This document shows positions 61,748 to 64,000 of a DNA stretch of 64,000 nucleotides, piece after piece. Under the pieces are notes generated by a model. That model saw only the letters and a program-made list of their open reading frames with translations. It searched no databases and had not been told where the DNA came from. The stretch is from the NCBI RefSeq assembly GCF_000621785.1, contig NZ_KK211347.1:524725-588724 (forward strand), read 5' to 3'. Both the position numbers and the translations under genes were made by a program. Source of the stretch: Ruminococcus flavefaciens ND2009. GTDB lineage: Bacteria > Bacillota > Clostridia > Oscillospirales > Ruminococcaceae. Every line of letters starts with the position of its first letter. The stretch's first letter is position 1.

Positions 61748-61759
61748 TGTAAATCATAA

Positions 61760-61895
61760 TTTAGCGCAAGCGCTAATAGTGATCAGTGCATAGTGGTTAG
61801 TGATTAGTTAATGTGTTCGCTGGGCTGACATTATTTAAATAACGTCGCCGAAGGCAACACCAAAACTAAACACTAACCACTAATAACTATTCACT
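61760..61895. mobile_element. MITE-like palindromic element
   Basis: Imperfect 35-bp inverted repeats at 61778-61812 and 61861-61895 (core TAGTGGTTAGTG) enclose a centre that is itself palindromic (GAC-A-TTATTTAAATAA-C-GTC). The 10-bp direct repeat TAAATCATAA flanks it at 61750-61759 and 61896-61905. On the left an 18-base stretch with TTAGCG-CAAG-CGCTAA lies between direct repeat and inverted repeat. No transposase is encoded. Confidence 0.6.
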
Positions 61896-61910
61896 TAAAT
61901 CATAACAAAC

Positions 61911-61950
61911 ACAATGCCCCCAAGCGTCTTTGAAAACGCCGGGGGCATTG
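61911..61950 (-). terminator. terminator of the GH2 gene
   Basis: AATGCCCCC (61913-61921) with GGGGGCATT (61941-61949) plus inner ACG/CGT pairs; minus strand continues with GTGTTTG. Confidence 0.75.
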
Positions 61951-61992
61951 TTCTTATGAAAGTATCTGTCTTGTGTTTCTTGCATTTGTACG

Positions 61993-64000
61993 TTACGGCT
62001 CAAGAGAGGTTATCTTCCTGAGGAGGAATTCCTGTATCTTGAGAGCGTCATTTGAGGTAAGACCTGCGGTGGAGCTGTCAACGTCGCCGTTGAGCTTGCC
62101 CCGGTCTGTCAGGTGCTTGTCGTTGGAGCCTTCGAGACCGTATTTATCTGGATTTGCAAGGCTCTGCATAATGAGTATAGCGTCAGCCAGCTCGACCTTT
62201 CCGTCGCAGTTGGTATCGCCGTAAAGAATATCCTCCTGAGGCATATCCGTAGCCTCTGCTATATTGTCGAAGTCCAGCCAGAGCTTTACGTATTCGCTGT
62301 CGGGAGCATACGCGGGAGATGCGGAATTCTGCGACGAGAGCTCATTTGCGCTGAGTGCCTTGCTGTAGACTCTCAGCTCATAGAAGTCAGCCACAGAGTT
62401 TCTTCCCGTTTCGGGGCAGGCGCCCAGTGTCAGGTTATAGTCAGAGTGAGCCACGCCTGCTGTGGTGCCAACAGCCTTCTCGCCGATTATCTTGCCGTCG
62501 CAGAAAACGCGGAGCATATTGCTCTGAGCGTCATAGATACCTGCGACCTGATGCTTTTTGCCTATCCAGCCCGATGAGGCGTCGGTCTTCATATCACAGT
62601 AGAGACTGCGCCACTCACCGCCTGCAAAGATAAAGAAGTCAAGGGTATTATTTCCTGCGCGGAAGCCGAAGGCGTAATCGCCCTTGCCTGCTAACATATT
62701 GAACTGCTGAGAGCCTGTGGGAACTACATTGACCTCAACTGTGAATGAGTTATTGCCCTCCAGAGCAGAGTCGATGTCGCTGTTGTGGGGGATAGTGAGG
62801 GCGCCGGAGATATAATTGCCGCTGTCGGAGCTGCCAAGCTTTGCGGAGCCGCCTACGGGGATAGTGAGAGCGTTTCTGCTCTTGTCCTGAACGGATACGC
62901 CGTTGGAGCGGAGCTTTGCTGCTGCGCCGGTCATTTCCTTGTCGGAAGCACCGGAAGCCACAGGCATGATAGTATATTTCCAGCTGTAAGTCTTTGATGA
63001 GGGCAGGCGGTACTTTTCCAGTGTAGCCTGACCGCAGGTAGCGCTTCCCGTACCCATTGAACCGTAGTCCACGCTGAGGTAGGTCTCGGAACGCGGGCGG
63101 AGCTTGTATGTATGGTCGGCATTCTGGAGATCCTCGGGAGTGAAGTGGAGCGCGCTTGCCTCCACAGAGCCTTCTGCGGCGATAAGGAGTTTGAAGTCCT
63201 TCTGCTGTGAGCCTGCCGAGATCCATCTTACGTCGGTGAGGTTACCGCAGTCATCAGCCTTCATGTAGGGATAGAACATCTCCGAAACGGTGCTGTTCCA
63301 TACGCCCAGTCTGCCGCCGCTCTTTCTGTCATTGAAGGTCTCAACGGGACCGTTTCCGTACCAGCTCACATTCTCGCTTCCCTCGGGGAGCTTCATGATC
63401 GAGCCCACGCGGATGAAGTTGCCCAGACCTGATTTAGAGCCGTCAACGTGGAACTCAACGTCTGTGCTGCCGTCGCAGTGGATGGTGTAGGTTATATCCA
63501 CTTTGGTATTGCCTGCATTGGTGAGTGTGAGGTGAGAGATGACCACCTTTGCGCCGTTTTCGCCGTCCTTGACGTCGATACCGTCACAGCGCGCCTTGTC
63601 CATAGCGTTGCGCCACTTTGTATCGAAGGCGTTAGCGCGGGCGCTTCCGCCGTCATTTTCCACATTTCCTCTCCAGAAGTTTGGAGTGGGTCCCTCCTCG
63701 ATGAGGGTATTGCCCTGATAGGAGTATTTTCTCATGAGACCTGTGGACTTGTCGATGAGCATATTGAAGCCGTGACCTGTGGGAACGAATGCGTCGGGAG
63801 TTTCCACAACGTCAACGTTATCGGTGCCGTAGTCATACTTGACAGTGCTTCCGTTTGCGGAAACAGCCACCTGACCGTAGGAGATCTCAGTGCCTTCGGG
63901 TACGATGTCATTGCCCTGTTTAGTCTTTACGGACAGCTCAAGAACGAACTCATCGCCTGAGACCGCGGTCCTTGGAATGGAATAGGGAACGGTGAGAGCC
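61993..64000 (-). CDS. GH2 beta-galactosidase C-terminal part with LamG and dockerin (5' end cut)
   Basis: Runs off the right edge; about 669 codons seen, reading continuously upstream of the GTG at 63870, so that is not the true start. The visible part has the C-terminal sandwich of LacZ-type GH2 enzymes (GHGFNMLIDKSTGLMRKYSY, TPNFWRGNVENDGG, and the WYGNGPVETFNDRK segment), then a LamG domain (about 200 residues, SFTVEVNVVPT), and a dockerin (GDTNCDGKVELADAILIM and NGDVDSSTAGLTSNDAL). The catalytic barrel lies outside the window. It probably removes beta-galactose from plant galactan or xyloglucan in the cellulosome. Confidence 0.88.
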   Translation of the reverse strand, partial: ALTVPYSIPRTAVSGDEFVLELSVKTKQGNDIVPEGTEISYGQVAVSANGSTVKYDYGTDNVDVVETPDAFVPTGHGFNMLIDKSTGLMRKYSYQGNTLIEEGPTPNFWRGNVENDGGSARANAFDTKWRNAMDKARCDGIDVKDGENGAKVVISHLTLTNAGNTKVDITYTIHCDGSTDVEFHVDGSKSGLGNFIRVGSIMKLPEGSENVSWYGNGPVETFNDRKSGGRLGVWNSTVSEMFYPYMKADDCGNLTDVRWISAGSQQKDFKLLIAAEGSVEASALHFTPEDLQNADHTYKLRPRSETYLSVDYGSMGTGSATCGQATLEKYRLPSSKTYSWKYTIMPVASGASDKEMTGAAAKLRSNGVSVQDKSRNALTIPVGGSAKLGSSDSGNYISGALTIPHNSDIDSALEGNNSFTVEVNVVPTGSQQFNMLAGKGDYAFGFRAGNNTLDFFIFAGGEWRSLYCDMKTDASSGWIGKKHQVAGIYDAQSNMLRVFCDGKIIGEKAVGTTAGVAHSDYNLTLGACPETGRNSVADFYELRVYSKALSANELSSQNSASPAYAPDSEYVKLWLDFDNIAEATDMPQEDILYGDTNCDGKVELADAILIMQSLANPDKYGLEGSNDKHLTDRGKLNGDVDSSTAGLTSNDALKIQEFLLRKITSLEP

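Noticed and set aside
61760..61895. Insertion sequence with transposase
   Set aside because: Only about 136 bases and no ORF; at most a non-autonomous element.

Overview
The window is a chromosomal segment of an anaerobic, fibre-degrading Gram-positive bacterium, most probably a Ruminococcus of the R. flavefaciens / R. champanellensis / R. albus group. The reasons are five dockerin-bearing secreted proteins, among them a PL1-PL9 pectate lyase with a CBM77-like module and a dockerin, an architecture known from R. flavefaciens; a meso-diaminopimelate type MurE; two class B sortases; strong SD sequences; and consensus sigma-A promoters with 17-base spacers. The species cannot be fixed from the sequence alone.

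Layout. 1-1670: a YfhO-family membrane protein running off the left edge (minus strand). 1860-5332: a sulfur-transfer operon (cysteine desulfurase, small membrane protein, ThiI) followed by a stand-alone CinA/PncC amidase. 5332-9354: two consecutive class B sortases and a secreted SpoIID-like protein whose conserved blocks are in a permuted order, closed by a long hairpin. 9459-24083: the dcw cluster, with two sets of 10-bp-phased MraZ-box repeats in front of mraZ, then rsmH, ftsL, a PASTA-PBP, murE, mraY, ftsW, murG, an alpha/beta hydrolase, murA, ftsQ and ftsZ. murF and murD are absent from this cluster.

24316-32650: a coiled-coil DivIVA-like protein with a structured leader, a sigma-70 family factor, a tRNA-like remnant in front of a zinc-ribbon protein, a TrmK-Nif3 fusion, RlmA, RqcH, a 3-methyladenine glycosylase and an AraC regulator. 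33014-36095: a three-gene cassette of VTC-domain polyphosphate polymerase, DUF4956 membrane protein and a Cthe_2159-like beta-helix lipoprotein. 36224-36511: a well-formed promoter, about 250 bases without an ORF but with four strong helices, and an intrinsic terminator; this is my best candidate for an undescribed element (a non-coding RNA with a CCUCC-containing loop). Then a ribbon-helix-helix protein, clpB, HU, and a DUF6465 protein with a histone-H1-like tail.

41086-64000: the accessory glycan-degradation region. It holds an Ig-like dockerin protein, the PL1-PL9 pectate lyase, a CBM35-GH26 mannanase, a GH43 enzyme with CBM32-like and LamG domains, and the C-terminal part of a GH2 beta-galactosidase with LamG and dockerin. 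Interspersed are a thioesterase, cardiolipin synthase, GNAT acetyltransferase, a sugar-binding-protein/GGDEF fusion, a NagZ-like lipoprotein, radA, two small unknowns and a MITE-like palindrome at about 61760-61895. The dockerin enzymes probably plug into a cellulosome encoded elsewhere, with class B sortase attaching the anchoring scaffoldin to the cell wall as known for R. flavefaciens; no cohesin or sortase-sorting signal was seen in this window.

Most names rest on motif recognition by eye; no database search was possible.
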